From Patescibacteria group bacterium UBA5194 (lineage in GTDB: Bacteria > Patescibacteriota > Gracilibacteria > BD1-5 > UBA6164), in NCBI GenBank assembly GCA_002412935.1, contig DHWA01000009.1, positions 1-60,714 of the forward strand: a DNA stretch of 60,714 bases. The letters are read 5' to 3'. This document shows, one piece after another, positions 10,892 through 21,797 of this stretch (its first letter is position 1; each line of letters begins with the position of its first letter). The translations under genes and the position numbers were made by a program. The notes under the pieces are model-generated. The model worked only from the letters and a program-made list of their open reading frames with translations. It did not search any database and was not told the DNA's origin.

Positions 10892-12991
10892 TTAATAACT
10901 AAAATCATTTGAAATATTTTTCTTTTCTAACATCACATCATCATCTCTAACAATTACATCATATTTTCTAACTCAAGCTTGTTTATATAAATTGAAACTA
11001 TATTTTTTACATTCTTTATTTGGTAATGTATAATTTATAGTCACAGATTTAGTTTGAAATCTCTCAGTTTGCATATAAAAATTGACATATTTTACAGTTG
11101 GAGTTTCTTCGATTTTATAAATTTTATTTTCTTTTATAACAGCATTTTTTGGTAATAATACTCTTACATATTGCCGATTTCTTCAAGTTCATTGAATATA
11201 CATAGTTCAAGGAGTTTTAATCTCATATTTTTTTATCAGATCCTTTAATTCAGCTTCATTATCTAATGTTAAATTATGACTTAATGATATTTTTAAAGAA
11301 GTATCTATACTACAATCTCTCTTTTGTCTTATTTCTTTTTCATATTTTCTAGCCATATACCTGTCTGATTTATTTCATGAAATCGAAGTATATACTGGAT
11401 AAGAAAAATCTAAACTTGAATTATAATCTATATTCCCATTTATATCTAAGTCTTGTAATAACTGGTTTTCTTTAGAAGAAAAGCTATAAACAACGATTTC
11501 TCTTTTTATAATATTATCACTTATTATTTTAAAATAAGATAAATAATTTCAATCTTTTATCAGTCTAGCTTTGAATTCTTCAATAAAATCAAATAATATT
11601 TGTTTTGGTGTTCCTATACTTCAATTTTTAAATTTTTTTGATTCTACAAGCAATGACATAATTGCAGAAAAATTATTATATCTTATATTTTCATCTATTT
11701 TTGTAAAACTTATATTTCAAGTAAGTTTCAAAAAATCCTCTATTATAGTATTATTTATATATACAATTCAATCTAAATTATATCATATTTTTTCCATAAA
11801 AAATCTTATATTTTCACTAGATGTATCATAATTTTGAGAATAATTTGAATCCCTTAATCATAAAATATTAGTAATTGTATTTAATCATTCTGGGGCTCTT
11901 AATTTTAGATAATCCTCCTTTTTTAAATTCCATTCATGAGCATATACATCTTGAGGTTCAAATTTTGTAATCCTTCATTTATACATAGATACAATTCACA
12001 TACTTCACATAAATCATCATGTTGGTCTTATTTCATCAGCATTTTGAAAAACTATAAGATATTTTTTTTCTTTCTTATCTCACAATATATTCAAAAAAGT
12101 TTGATAATTATTTTTAATTATAAGTAGATACTTTTCTAAATTATTTAAATACTTTTTTCATATTTCAAATTTTGAATTTAAAGGACCTTGTTCTAAATCT
12201 TTTATTGAATTATATTGATCTAAAGCTTTTTTTAAATCTGACTCAATAGCAAAAACTTCTTCTTTTGATTCTGTTAACACTGAAGTTATTTGAAGTTTAT
12301 TAATTCATTCATTTTTTATATGATTATCTATATTATTATATACTTTTATTAGATTATTTATCGTATAAGCTATTTGTCTTCATCAATAAATAACATGTTT
12401 TGGTAACTCTATCTTATCTGTAGGAATAATCGAAAAAGGATAAAACAATACTCAAGCTAATCTAAAATCATCAATAGATTTTTTTACCAAATCTCTAATA
12501 ATTTTTTCATCTCTAGTATTTTTTATCTCAATAAGGTTTTGATATCATGAATTTACCTTGTTTTCAATTATAAGTTTACTTACAAAAACAAAGCACAATA
12601 AAATAAAAATTGAAATAATAAATAAATAAAATCTAAAATATACCTTTTTATATTCATTTACTAACAAAAACAATTTATTTCATTTTATTTTACTTGTTAT
12701 TTTTTCTATTATTTTACTTATCACTTTTATTATTTTTTTTAATATTACAATTATTTTTGATAATATATCTTTTTCAATAAAAAAATGTTTTACTTTATGA
12801 AATGTCTTTTTAAAAGCACTTTGATTTAATTTAACTAATGAATCAAAATGATCAAAATCATTTTTTTTATCTATTTTTACAAAATCTTTTCTAGACAAAT
12901 CAATATCCTCAAGATCTATTTTTAAATCAGAAATATTTTTTTTCTCTTTAATTTCATTTTCTATACTTGATTTTTCTTCGTTTAAATTCAT
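10892..12991 (-). CDS. DUF4012 family membrane protein
   Basis: 699 residues. A charged cytoplasmic N-terminus of about 110 residues leads to one transmembrane segment (FYLFIISIFILLCFVFV), then a large extracytoplasmic part. The DUF4012 signature YLIVFQNADEIRPTWGFMGS is present, close to the form common in Patescibacteria. Near the C-terminus YVRVLLPKNAVI is also typical. Function of DUF4012 is unknown; it is frequent in cell-envelope and polysaccharide contexts of CPR bacteria. The ATG at 12989-12991 is preferred over a TTG three codons upstream. It follows dnaA by 24 bases in the same direction. One CGG codon (11174-11176) is present. Confidence 0.85.
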
Positions 12992-13015
12992 AAATAACAA
13001 ATTAGTTACAAATCA

Positions 13016-14443
13016 TTATATCCCTATTCCATCCCTTAAAGTATTGATTTCTTGAAGTAAATTTTTATCTTTTTTCATTATTTGTTCTAGTTTATTGCAA
13101 CTATAAAGTACTGCAGCATGATTTCTACCAGAAAATATATTACCTATTCTCTCATATGTATAATTTAATTTTGTTTTTAAAAGATACATAGAAACTTGTC
13201 TTGGTATCATAAATTCTTTTTTTCTATTTTCTCATAAAATTCATTCTTTTTCAATTCAAAAATAAGCTGAAACTGCATCTATTATATCTTCATAACTTCT
13301 TATTGTCTTTTTAAAAGATCCTACTTTATTATTATTTCAAATCAAATCAGTTGTAAAACTCAATTTTTTTAATTTTTGAGCAATTCTACTAAGAGTTGGA
13401 GCACTTCAATCAAGTTCATATTCAGCAATCATTTGATTTAAAACTCATTCCAATTCTCTCACATTTTCAGTTACATTTGCAGCTATAAATTCAGATACAT
13501 CCTGAGGAAGTAAAAATTCTTTTTCTCTAGCTTTTTCTTGAATAATTGCAAGCCTAGTTTCAAAATCAGGTTTTCCAATATCAACTGTAATTCCCCATTC
13601 AAATCTACTTCTAAGTCTTGGCTCTAGTTCTGTCAATTCTTTTGGAGCTCTATCTCAACTAATTATTATTTGTTTATTTGATTCGTATAATAAATTGAAA
13701 ACATTGTAAAGTTCATTTTGAGTTTGTTCTTTTCAAGCGAAAAATTGTACATCATCGATAACAAGCACATCAACTTCTTGAAATTTTTGTCTCATTTTAT
13801 CTACACTTCTTTTTTTAACACTTGTTATATATTCTGTTATGAATTTATCTGCAGTAGTATAAACTACTTTTTTATCTTTGTATTTTTTCATTATCTCACC
13901 TGATGTTCATTGTAGTAAGTGAGTTTTTCCAAGCCCTACATCACCATAGATATAAAGTGGATTATATGATTTTCAAGGATTTCTAGCTACAGCTTCACAA
14001 GCTGAATAAGCCAGTTGATTATCAGATCAAACGACAAAATTATTCAAAGTATATCTATCCTTTGTAGATTTTAAATTTGTTGGTTGTACCATAGTATATA
14101 TATTAGAATCTGTTTTATTAGATTTTTTACTACTTTTTTCTGACTCTTTATAATAATTAACACCATCCACTACATATTTATTTGTAGGATTATCTATATT
14201 TTTATCAATTTCAAAAGAAATCTTAGATATAGATGATATTTCTTTTTTTGAAGCAGCTAAAACTGAATCGTAAAATTTAGCTTCTATGTTTCATTTCATA
14301 AAAGTAGAAACTAATCCAAAAACTATTTCATCATCAGTTATCTCCATTATAGATATTTTTCTAAAATATACTAAAAAATCTTGTTTTTTTACCGTTTCTA
14401 TTATATTTTGTAATATGTTTTGTAGTCTGTAAACTTTTTCCAT
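13016..14443 (-). CDS. dnaA: Chromosomal replication initiator DnaA
   Basis: 475 residues. It binds and melts the replication origin and is an AAA+ ATPase. Domain I spans about residues 1-85. A linker carries many Ser and Lys. Domain III has Walker A GDVGLGKTHL and Walker B VLVIDDVQFF, sensor region LEPRLRSRFEWG. Domain IV has the helix-turn-helix signature FSGRNHAAVLYSC. The start MEKVYRLQNIL matches the family length. The gene heads the minus-strand train; the promoter must lie in 14444-14638, which is shared with the divergent transglycosylase gene. No dnaN follows and I see no run of DnaA boxes beside it, so this may not be the origin. Confidence 0.97.
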
Positions 14444-14537
14444 AAAGATTATCTTCTAATATAAAAAAATAAAATACATTTCCTTTCTTTTTGTAAATTT
14501 ATATCATTTTTTATTAAAGTCAAAAGTATATTTTCTT

Positions 14538-14570
14538 TTGACAGGTTCTAATCGTACAAATATCTAGAAC
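14538..14570 (+). promoter_or_regulatory. Promoter of the lytic transglycosylase with overlapping inverted repeat
   Basis: TTGACA (14538-14543), a 17-base spacer and TATCTA (14561-14566) form a good sigma-70-type promoter. GTTCTA (14545-14550) and TAGAAC (14565-14570) are an inverted repeat with a 14-base gap, lying in the spacer and across the -10 box, so it could be a repressor operator. The rest of 14444-14638 is plain AT-rich sequence. Confidence 0.5.
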
Positions 14571-14638
14571 AAAAAAAATTATTTTGATTAATTGATTATA
14601 TGTATAAAATAAAAAAGTAAATTTTAAATACAATTTTT

Positions 14639-15508
14639 ATGAGAAAAAAAATCATTATATTAATTTGAATTGTTTTGATAATTTTGTTATATTTTTTTAT
14701 ACAAAAATATAACAAAATCGATAGTTTTTTGTTTAAATATCCTGATTATCCTATAGATTTTGCATGAGAAGAAATGCCAGTTGATGCAAAACACTTCTCA
14801 AATAAAGAAAAATTTGATAGAGAGTTTATAGTAACTTCAAATACTTTATATCAATTCTATCTTTATATTAAAAGGTATCCTTTATACATACCTTATATAG
14901 AAAAAAAGCTTAAAGAAGCCAAAATTCCAGATGATTTTAAATATCTGGTAATTGTAGAAAGTGCATTAAAAAATGATGTAATATCCTCAGCATGAGCTTG
15001 ATGAATTTGGCAATTTATGCCAGAAACTGGAAAAAGGTTTTGATTAATAATAGATGATTATGTAGATGAAAGATATAATTTTGAAAAATCTACTGATGCT
15101 GCAATAAAATATCTAAACATTATATATAAAGATTTAAAAAATCGGACTCTAGTTGCAGCAAGCTATAATAGATGAGAAAATGCTATAAAACAAGTACTTA
15201 TTGATCAAAATACTGATAATTATTATGATTTATATCTAAATGAAGAAACTTGAAGATATGTATTTAAAATCTTGGCTGTAAAATATATGATTTTAAACTA
15301 TTCAGATAATAAAAAAATAATTGATCTAATGGTATGAGATAAATTTACAATTCCTGAAACAAAAATTATCCAAGAGTGAGAAATCCCAGATTTAGTAAAA
15401 TGGGCAAATGAAAAATGACAAAGTTACAACAATATAAGATTGCTTAATCCATGGATAAAAGGCACTTCGCTACCAGCTTGAGAATGGGAAATTAAAATTT
15501 TGAAATAG
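14639..15508 (+). CDS. Membrane-anchored lytic transglycosylase (MltD/SLT, GH23-like)
   Basis: 289 residues. It cleaves the MurNAc-GlcNAc bond of peptidoglycan. One N-terminal membrane segment (IIILIGIVLIILLYFFI) precedes the SLT domain. The catalytic Glu is in VIVESAL (residue 107), followed by GAGGIWQFMPETGKRFGL, and the C-terminal signature TLVAASYNRGENAI. The residue before TLVAASYN is a CGG codon (residue 169); in MltD-type enzymes this place is tryptophan (DW-LL-AAYN). The last 40 residues look LysM-like (RLLNPWIKGTSLPAG) and their DNA is duplicated at 17126-17255. Divergent from dnaA. Confidence 0.92.
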
Positions 15509-15516
15509 TATTGACT
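15387..15516 (+). repeat. Direct repeat, copy 1 (3' end of the transglycosylase gene)
   Basis: These 130 bases recur at 17126-17255 with about 5 mismatches (about 96% identity), in the same orientation. The repeat starts in the coding region of the C-terminal domain and runs 8 bases beyond the stop codon. Confidence 0.95.
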
Positions 15517-15571
15517 TTTACTAATATTGTTTATAATAGATAAGTTTATAATTAATTTATTTATTTCTAAT

Positions 15572-16216
15572 ATGAATACACTGAAAAAAAGAGAATGATA
15601 TGAAAAAATTTATTTAGATTCCTTGACTGATGAAAGAAATTGATTAACATTAGATGAAATAGAGAGAAATATAATTATTTCTACTTGATTAAACAAACAA
15701 AATATAAAATGATTAGCAAAAAATATTATTTTAACTTTAGTTGATAAATTAACAATTTTTAAATGAAATTTAACAAATTGAAGCTCTTTAGATTATAATT
15801 TGTTTGCAAAAGAAAATAGTGAACTTATTTTTACTCTTTGAAGCCTATTTAATTCTCAGATTCATGATATTATTTCTTGAGTGTCTACATACGAAAAATG
15901 ATGATCATTTAATTTTAAACATAATTTAAATAACCTAATAAACGGTCTTAATATAGATGGAACAATTTCTAGGAGTGATAAGAAATTTTTTTTATGATTA
16001 TTGTGAGACCAAAATCATGATTTTTTCTCTAGTACTATTATAGAAAATATTAATAAAAATGATCCCAATTTCTCTTTTGATTCATTTTTTATAGGTTCTA
16101 GTAAGTTAGTGGTACTTAAAGCTTCTTTAATATCTAAATATTTAGCTAATTATAATAATATAAGTAATGTTGTACAAAAAACATCTTGAAATGTTCAAGC
16201 ATTTTTAACAATTTAA
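15572..16216 (+). CDS. Hypothetical protein, first gene of the repeat-bracketed cassette
   Basis: 214 residues, not recognised. It begins MNTLKKREGYEKIYLDSLTD, is soluble-looking and mostly helical, and has no signal peptide or membrane segment. Many glycines are TGA. It ends with VQAFLTI before TAA. It lies between the two 130 bp direct repeats together with the next gene, so the pair looks like an inserted cassette. Confidence 0.75.
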
Positions 16217-16315
16217 AATTCTATTTAAATTCATGCATTATTTTTTTATAGTATAGCATATTAAATGCTTTCCTTACAATTATTTAGAAAATTTAGAATA
16301 ATCTATATATAAATT

Positions 16316-17104
16316 ATGAATCTAACTATTAATGAAATCAAATCTGAAATCAAGTTACCTGTTTTAACTATTCCTTCGGGGCATAAAATAAAATTTTGAG
16401 ATCTTATTCTTGATGTAGTTTATAAAATTGATATTCAAGAAAAATTTAATAGTCTAAGAGAATGAACTAGATTAAAAATAATGACTCTTGTTGTTTCTAA
16501 TTGATTGTCATTTAGAAAGTTAGATCTAAAAGATGTAAGATGTTATACAACTCAAAGAAATAGTTGAAAAGTAAGTTTAAAACCAAAACATGATATTATA
16601 ACTCTATGATGAGAAATTATTGACACTGCTGTTAATGCTTGATGAGTTTCATTTTTGACTCCTTTATATAAAGCTACAAAAATAGTTAGATGAATAATTC
16701 AACCTAGTCATCCAAATGATATAACAAAATTTAGTGCAAATTTAAAACAAGCTTGAAAACCAATTTGAAAGATAAACACTGAAAATAAAAAATGTAATTC
16801 TTTCTGTAAACCACCTAAATCATTTAATAAAATTGATACTAGTAATACTTTTTGAAAACCTGTTATATTACTTGATTCAAATATAGAAATAAATCCATGA
16901 GTTACAGGAACAATACACTTTAGGCAAAATATTCCTATTGAAGAACTAAATAGAGATAATGCAAAAGATACATATTTAACAGTACATAGTAAAGTTATGG
17001 AAATTTTAGAATCTTGAGAAAACCAACAATTAGAAGAACAAAAAGATATTATTAGAATTTGAAATGTTTCATTTGAAAATTTAGAATCATTTTTATCAAA
17101 ATAA
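16316..17104 (+). CDS. Hypothetical protein, second gene of the repeat-bracketed cassette
   Basis: 262 residues, not recognised. It starts MNLTINEIKSEIKLPVL. The N-terminal two thirds are basic and beta-rich, with short hydrophobic strands but no membrane segment. A central low-complexity basic part contains two close Cys (NKKCNSFCKPPKS), and the C-terminus is acidic. It ends LESFLSK before TAA, 21 bases before the second direct repeat. A 99-base gap separates it from the previous gene, which is enough for its own promoter. Confidence 0.75.
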
Positions 17105-17125
17105 AAGCTTCTTTTACAGTAATAC

Positions 17126-17247
17126 CAGATTTAATAAAATGGGCAAATGAAAAATGACAAAGTTATAACAATATAAGATTGCTTAATCCTTGGATAAAAG
17201 GCACTTCGCTACCAGCTTGAGAATGGGAAATTAAAATTTTGAAATAA
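17126..17247 (+). pseudogene. Transglycosylase 3' fragment (direct repeat, copy 2 with the stop codon)
   Basis: The last about 40 codons of the lytic transglycosylase gene are repeated here (repeat to 17255) with no start codon and no SLT domain. The differences from copy 1 are mostly silent (TAC/TAT, CCA/CCT, TAG/TAA), as expected between alleles rather than a decaying fragment. It is therefore the trace of a recombination or insertion event that placed the two orphan genes here. Confidence 0.9.
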
Positions 17248-17308
17248 TGTTGACTTAATGATTAATTAAGTATAATAAAAAATATTTTACAAATTAATAA
17301 TACAAAAT

Positions 17309-19441
17309 ATGGTTAACATTCATAAGTTAGACAACTGACCTATTACTCTTGAAGGAACAAATAAAACAAAAAATATTATAAAATCATCCAAATTAGAAAA
17401 TGAATTAAGAATGCTTTTTACTGAAATTTTGCCTGAAAATCCACAAGCAAGCTTTACATCAACTAGATGATGAGATGAAATATGAAATTATGAACATGCT
17501 CTTAGTCATGCTCAACCTGATAATAAATGATTATGGTACAGAGAAACATTTAGTGAAAAGTTAATAACACCAAAACAACAAAAACAATTTATCTCAATAC
17601 TTAGAGAAGCTATAAATATAAATGATGAAAATTTAATTAGAAAAGTAGTAAAAACTGCTTTTAGATTTTTATGGACAAAGATGTGAACTTGATTAATAAG
17701 TGAAGAAATTGAAGAAATTGTTAATTCCCTTGATTCATTCAAAAGCCCTTTTATTGTTCCAGTTGAAAAAATATGAGATGATTGAATATACTTAATAAAT
17801 GAAACAACTTGACCTACTGATGCTTTCAAAGATTTGGCTTTACAACAAGTAACTACAATGCTTTCTGTTATCACAAAAAGAAATAATAAAAAATCTGTAG
17901 AACAAGCAATAGAAGAAAAAGAAAATTGAATAAGTTATAAATTTGAATTAGTAAATTGAAAAGAAGAGTTAGTTAAGTTTGAAAATTGAGAAAAAGCTCA
18001 AGAACAATGAAGTCGTCCAAAAATATCTGTAGTTATAACTCAAACTTCAACTAGTTGAGATACTTGACCTGCTGGATGAGCATGAATTGAATGAAGAGAT
18101 TTTGTTGCAAATATAATTTGATTTCCAGTACACGAAGCAACTCAATGACAAGCATGACAAATGCTAAAATTACAATGAAATGTTGTATCAATTCCTTTTC
18201 AAGAAGCTTTTACAGAAATTCAAGAAAGAATGAAATGATGTAACAATGCTGAATTTAAAAATGAACTTCAAAGAATTTTAGAAGAAAAATTTAAATACTT
18301 AAGAGAAGAATATGGTTTTGATATAGAAGTAAGTTCTGGAAGTTTCAATAGTGTAAATATATGAAGAATTGACTGACAATCTATATATCATTCACTTGCT
18401 TTGATGGTAGCAAAAGCTCAAAATCCTGAAATTATATGAGATGTAATAGAATCAATTCCTTCAGGTAATTTTTGACATACCACTTGAGCATTACAAGCAA
18501 ATGATATGATGTGATGAATTGATGATATAATAGTTTCTACTAATGAAAATGATGCTATTTATAGACTTATAAAAGACTGAAAATACAAAATGGCAACTTC
18601 AGAAATTTCAAGTCCTTCAGTATCTATGATTATAAGATATTGAAGTAATGTGGAAAGACTTTTAAGAAGAATTACAAGCCCTGAAAGATGTGCAGAACTT
18701 ATGCAAAAATTTGAATTTGATTGAAAAATATTTGAAGTTTTAGAAAAACATTTTAAAGATAAAAATAATATTAAAAATGGATATAATAATGAAATTATAC
18801 AAATTGAGCAAAAAGAATCTAAATATAAATGACTATCTGAATACTTTAAAAAGAATTATTGATTAAATTATAATTTTAAAAGTACTCCTTGAATAACTTT
18901 AACTCCAGAAGAACATCAAAAACTAAAAGATTTATGACTAAAGACATATAGAGTTGAAACTGCTGATGAGCTTTCAACAATGAGAGAAGTTTGGTTAAAT
19001 CATGATAGACTTATTTGTCCACATACTGCAAATGCATATTTTGCAGCAGAACAATACAAAAAAGAAAATCCAAAAAATGATAAATCAATTCTTGTTTCTG
19101 AGACTGCTTCTCCATGGAAATTTTTGGCTTCAGTTACTACTGCACTAACTTGCGAAAATAAAACAGAAATGGCTTCAGTATATGAAGAATTAAGAAAAAA
19201 AGAAAGTACTTCTGAGTGAAAAACTGAACTTTTAAATATGATAAAAAAAGCATATGAAGAAAATGGAAAAACATTTGATGAAAATATGATACCTGAAGAC
19301 TTAAGAAATATTTATGAAAAATGAATTTTAATGCCAGAAATAGAAGAAGCTAAAGATTTCTGAAAACTTACATTAGAATTTGTTGAAAAAATCTGATGAA
19401 TGTTTGTAAATCAAACTGAAAAATTAATTAAAGAAGTATAA
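17309..19441 (+). CDS. thrC: Threonine synthase, unusually long
   Basis: 710 residues against about 430-520 for the usual family. It is a PLP enzyme that converts O-phosphohomoserine to threonine. The PLP lysine lies in GPTDAFKDLALQQ (about residue 170); the phosphate-binding loop is TSTSGDTGPAGGAG (about 248), followed later by SIPSGNFGHTTGAL, all typical. An N-terminal extension and an extra charged segment (about 475-530, HFKDKNNIKNGYNNE) account for the length. The other threonine-pathway genes are not in the window. A related lyase-like activity on phosphorylated substrates cannot be excluded. The gene ends at a terminator before rnpB. Confidence 0.88.
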
Positions 19442-19460
19442 AAATATATTTAAAAACTAA

Positions 19461-19498
19461 AAAAGATATGAGAAAAAATTTTCTCTTATCTTTTTTTT
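19461..19498 (+). terminator. Intrinsic terminator of thrC
   Basis: AAAAGATATGAGAA pairs with TTCTCTTATCTTTT (one mismatch) around AAAATT, followed by a T run. Confidence 0.85.
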
Positions 19499-19506
19499 GC
19501 AAAAAT

Positions 19507-19534
19507 TTTACATTTCACTATTTTTTCATATAAT
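19507..19534 (+). promoter_or_regulatory. rnpB promoter
   Basis: TTTACA (19507-19512), 16 bases, TATAAT (19529-19534). The first base of the RNase P P1 helix lies 8 bases after the -10, which is the right distance for a start site. Confidence 0.75.
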
Positions 19535-19541
19535 TTTTGCA

Positions 19542-19954
19542 CTTATTTAAAGGAAGATACCAGCTAGTAGCAAAACTACTAGAGGAAAGTCTGGACACCA
19601 CAAGGATAGGATAAGAGATAACGACTCTAGCTTGGAGATATAATACATAAACTTCAAGTATGGCTAGTGCCACAGAGACAATACTAAGGCTTAAAGCCCG
19701 AAAAGTGAAAAGTCATTTGGTGTTACAATGTTAATTTTACAAATATTTGTAAGTAAATAGAAGTAGCTACAGATGAAAACTAGAGTAATCTAGTTTCGGT
19801 AAACCCTATCTGGTGCAATCGGAATGGTATCTTTATTTGCTTCATTATCCTTTATTGGCTTATAAAGATATACCGAGCTTGAGCTTACGAGTGATCGTAA
19901 GCCTAGATAGATTGGTATCAAGATACAGAATCCGGCTTATTACCTTTAAATAAG
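19542..19954 (+). ncRNA. rnpB: RNase P RNA (M1-type, bacterial class A)
   Basis: This is the catalytic RNA that trims tRNA 5' leaders. The P1 helix is formed by CTTATTTAAAGG (19542-19553) and CCTTTAAATAAG (19943-19954), perfectly paired. The universal CR-I block GAGGAAAGTCTGGACACCAC follows, and the 3' part has ACAGAATCCGGCTTATTACC, complementary to the conserved TCCGG region. A GTGCCACAGAGACAATACTA segment (P11/J11-12) is also present. Length of about 413 nt fits class A. Its own promoter is just upstream, and the adk gene follows by 31 bases. Confidence 0.97.
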
Positions 19955-19985
19955 TATTTTAAAATTAATTATTAATATACAAAAA

Positions 19986-20597
19986 ATGAAACTAGTTTTT
20001 ACATGAATTCAAGGTTGTTGAAAATGAACTCATTGAAGAATACTTGTAGAAAAATATTGATACACCCTAATTGAAATGGGTTGAGAGTTCAGAAAAGTTA
20101 TTGAATCAGGGTCTGAATTATGAGTAGAATTAAAAGAAATAATGGATAAGTGATATCAAGTTCCTTGAGAACTATGAAAAAAAATAATGGAAGATGCAAT
20201 TAAAAATAATATAGAAAAAGAAAATGTTGTATTTGATGCATTTGTAAGAAATGATCGGAATAAAGAAATATTTGATAGATTATTACCTGACTACAAAGTA
20301 GTATTTTTTGATTTAAGCAAAGAAAAAGCATTAGGTAGACTACTTTGAAGAATGTATGATACAAAAACTTGAGAAACATTTCCAAGTGGAACCATTGTGA
20401 ACCCAAAAACTTGAAATACACTTATAAAAAGATCAGATGATAATGAAGAATGAATCCTAAAAAGAATAGATGAATTTGTAACAAAAACTCTACCAATAGT
20501 TAAGATTCAAGAACAAGAATGAAGAGTAATAAAAATCAATTCAGATCAAAGTATAGAAGAAGTAAGTAATGAAGTGATTAACAAATTAGGGTTATAA
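19986..20597 (+). CDS. adk: Adenylate kinase
   Basis: 203 residues; interconverts ATP + AMP and 2 ADP. The P-loop is GIQGCGKGTHG. The AMP-binding part has EMGGEFRKVI, and the LID hinge is LGRLLGRMYDTKTGETFPSG, then LIKRSDDNEEGILKRIDEF, matching R-D-D-N of the family. A CGG codon at residue 91 (VRND-x-NKEIF) may encode Trp. The short LID without a four-Cys zinc cluster is the usual type. It begins 31 bases after rnpB and ends 2 bases before the convergent small gene. Confidence 0.93.
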
Positions 20598-20599
20598 AA

Positions 20600-21049
20600 T
20601 TAGCTTATTCATCAAACTATGATTTGTGATTGAGTTATAGGATTATATGAGTTGATTTTTCATTTGATTTTCAAGTTTTCAAGCATATTTAATAGTTTAT
20701 CCCCTTCACTAAATATATCACATCAAAAAAGATGAATAGAATAGTTTATATCGTGTTTGTTCATTTCCCAAAAAGGAAAAGTTTTTAATCTACATTTTAA
20801 AAATGAAAGAAGATTTTCTTCTTCATTTTGTTTTCTAAGAGCATAATTTTCTAATCATACTTTTATAAAAGCTGACTTAATTCAATTTTTATCTATATCA
20901 TCCAGAATAGTAGAATTTAGAAAATCTTCAGGACTTTTTATATCATCCCCGAAAACTCACTCACTTTTTATTAATTGAGTAATTGCATAAAGATGAAGAT
21001 AATCATAGTTTTGTAAGAGTTTTTTTGTTGATTCTAGGATTTTTGTCAT
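20600..21049 (-). CDS. Hypothetical protein, last gene of the restriction/TcmP operon
   Basis: 149 residues, not recognised. Begins MTKILESTKKLLQNYDYLHL; acidic and helical with no signal or membrane segment. It contains FWEMNKHDINYSIHLFG and ends IIVGGIS before TAA. It lies 21 bases downstream of the DUF5131 gene in the same direction, so it is likely co-transcribed with the defence-like genes. Function unknown. Confidence 0.75.
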
Positions 21050-21070
21050 AAAAAAGAATTCTATAAGAAA

Positions 21071-21781
21071 CTAAAAATTAGGAAATTCGTTGTATATTTT
21101 TCATTCCAATAATTTTCAAGTCTTTTTTTTATTTATTCCTCACCATTGTTTAAAAAAGAAAGGTATTTTTTGTTTTTCACATTGTTTTTTTATATCTAAA
21201 ACCCATTCTTCTTTTATTTCTCTTGATCATGGTCAAGATTCTCATCAAACGATTACCCAATTAATTCATTCAAGATTTAAATTTGGTAAATCAGTTAATA
21301 ACGGTTCTAATGATAAAAATTTAGTTCTAGCTTTTGTTTCTCTTAAAAAATCTATTCTTTCAGTATATTTATTACTTTCAACTGTTACTCAAAGCCGTAT
21401 ATTATCTCAAATATCTAATTTTGAAACAACTTCTAACATTTTTTCAGCTCTTTTTGTAACTACTTGAAATATATGATGTTTTTCTTTATTCATAACATCA
21501 AAAATTTGTTTTACAAATTCAAATGGAACTTTTTCATGAAATAAATCACTCATAGAGTTTACAAAAATAATAGAAGGAGTTTTAATTTTTGAAGGATAAT
21601 TTAAAGTATCTGGGTGTAGTGTAACTTCAAATCAATTTACATACTTTTTTTGTCACATTAATTGAAGCCTTCTAGCCATTCTTTCAGCATAACAATTTTT
21701 ACATCAATCTGTTATTTTATTACATCATGTAACAGGATTCCAAGTAAGTTGAGTCCATTCAATTTTAGATTTTTGAGTCAT
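21071..21781 (-). CDS. DUF5131 family protein (phage Gp37/Gp68-like, three-Cys motif)
   Basis: 236 residues. The family signature is WNPVTGCNKITDGCKNCYA with Cys 20, 27 and 30, the three-Cys motif, possibly an Fe-S or radical-SAM-like metal site. Also seen are NSMSDLFHE, the strand LGVTVES, LSLEPLL and GGESGPGSREI, then PFFFKQWWG-like C-terminus. The residue before LGVTVES is a CGG codon at residue 129; homologues have tryptophan there. Such proteins commonly occur beside a TcmP gene, here 16 bases upstream. The biochemical function is not established; the context is defence-like or phage-derived. Confidence 0.88.
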
Positions 21782-21797
21782 AATAAATTTATTAAGA

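Noticed and set aside
14444..14638. Replication origin next to dnaA
   Set aside because: AT-rich, but I see no cluster of TTATCCACA-like boxes and no dnaN neighbour; not enough to call oriC.
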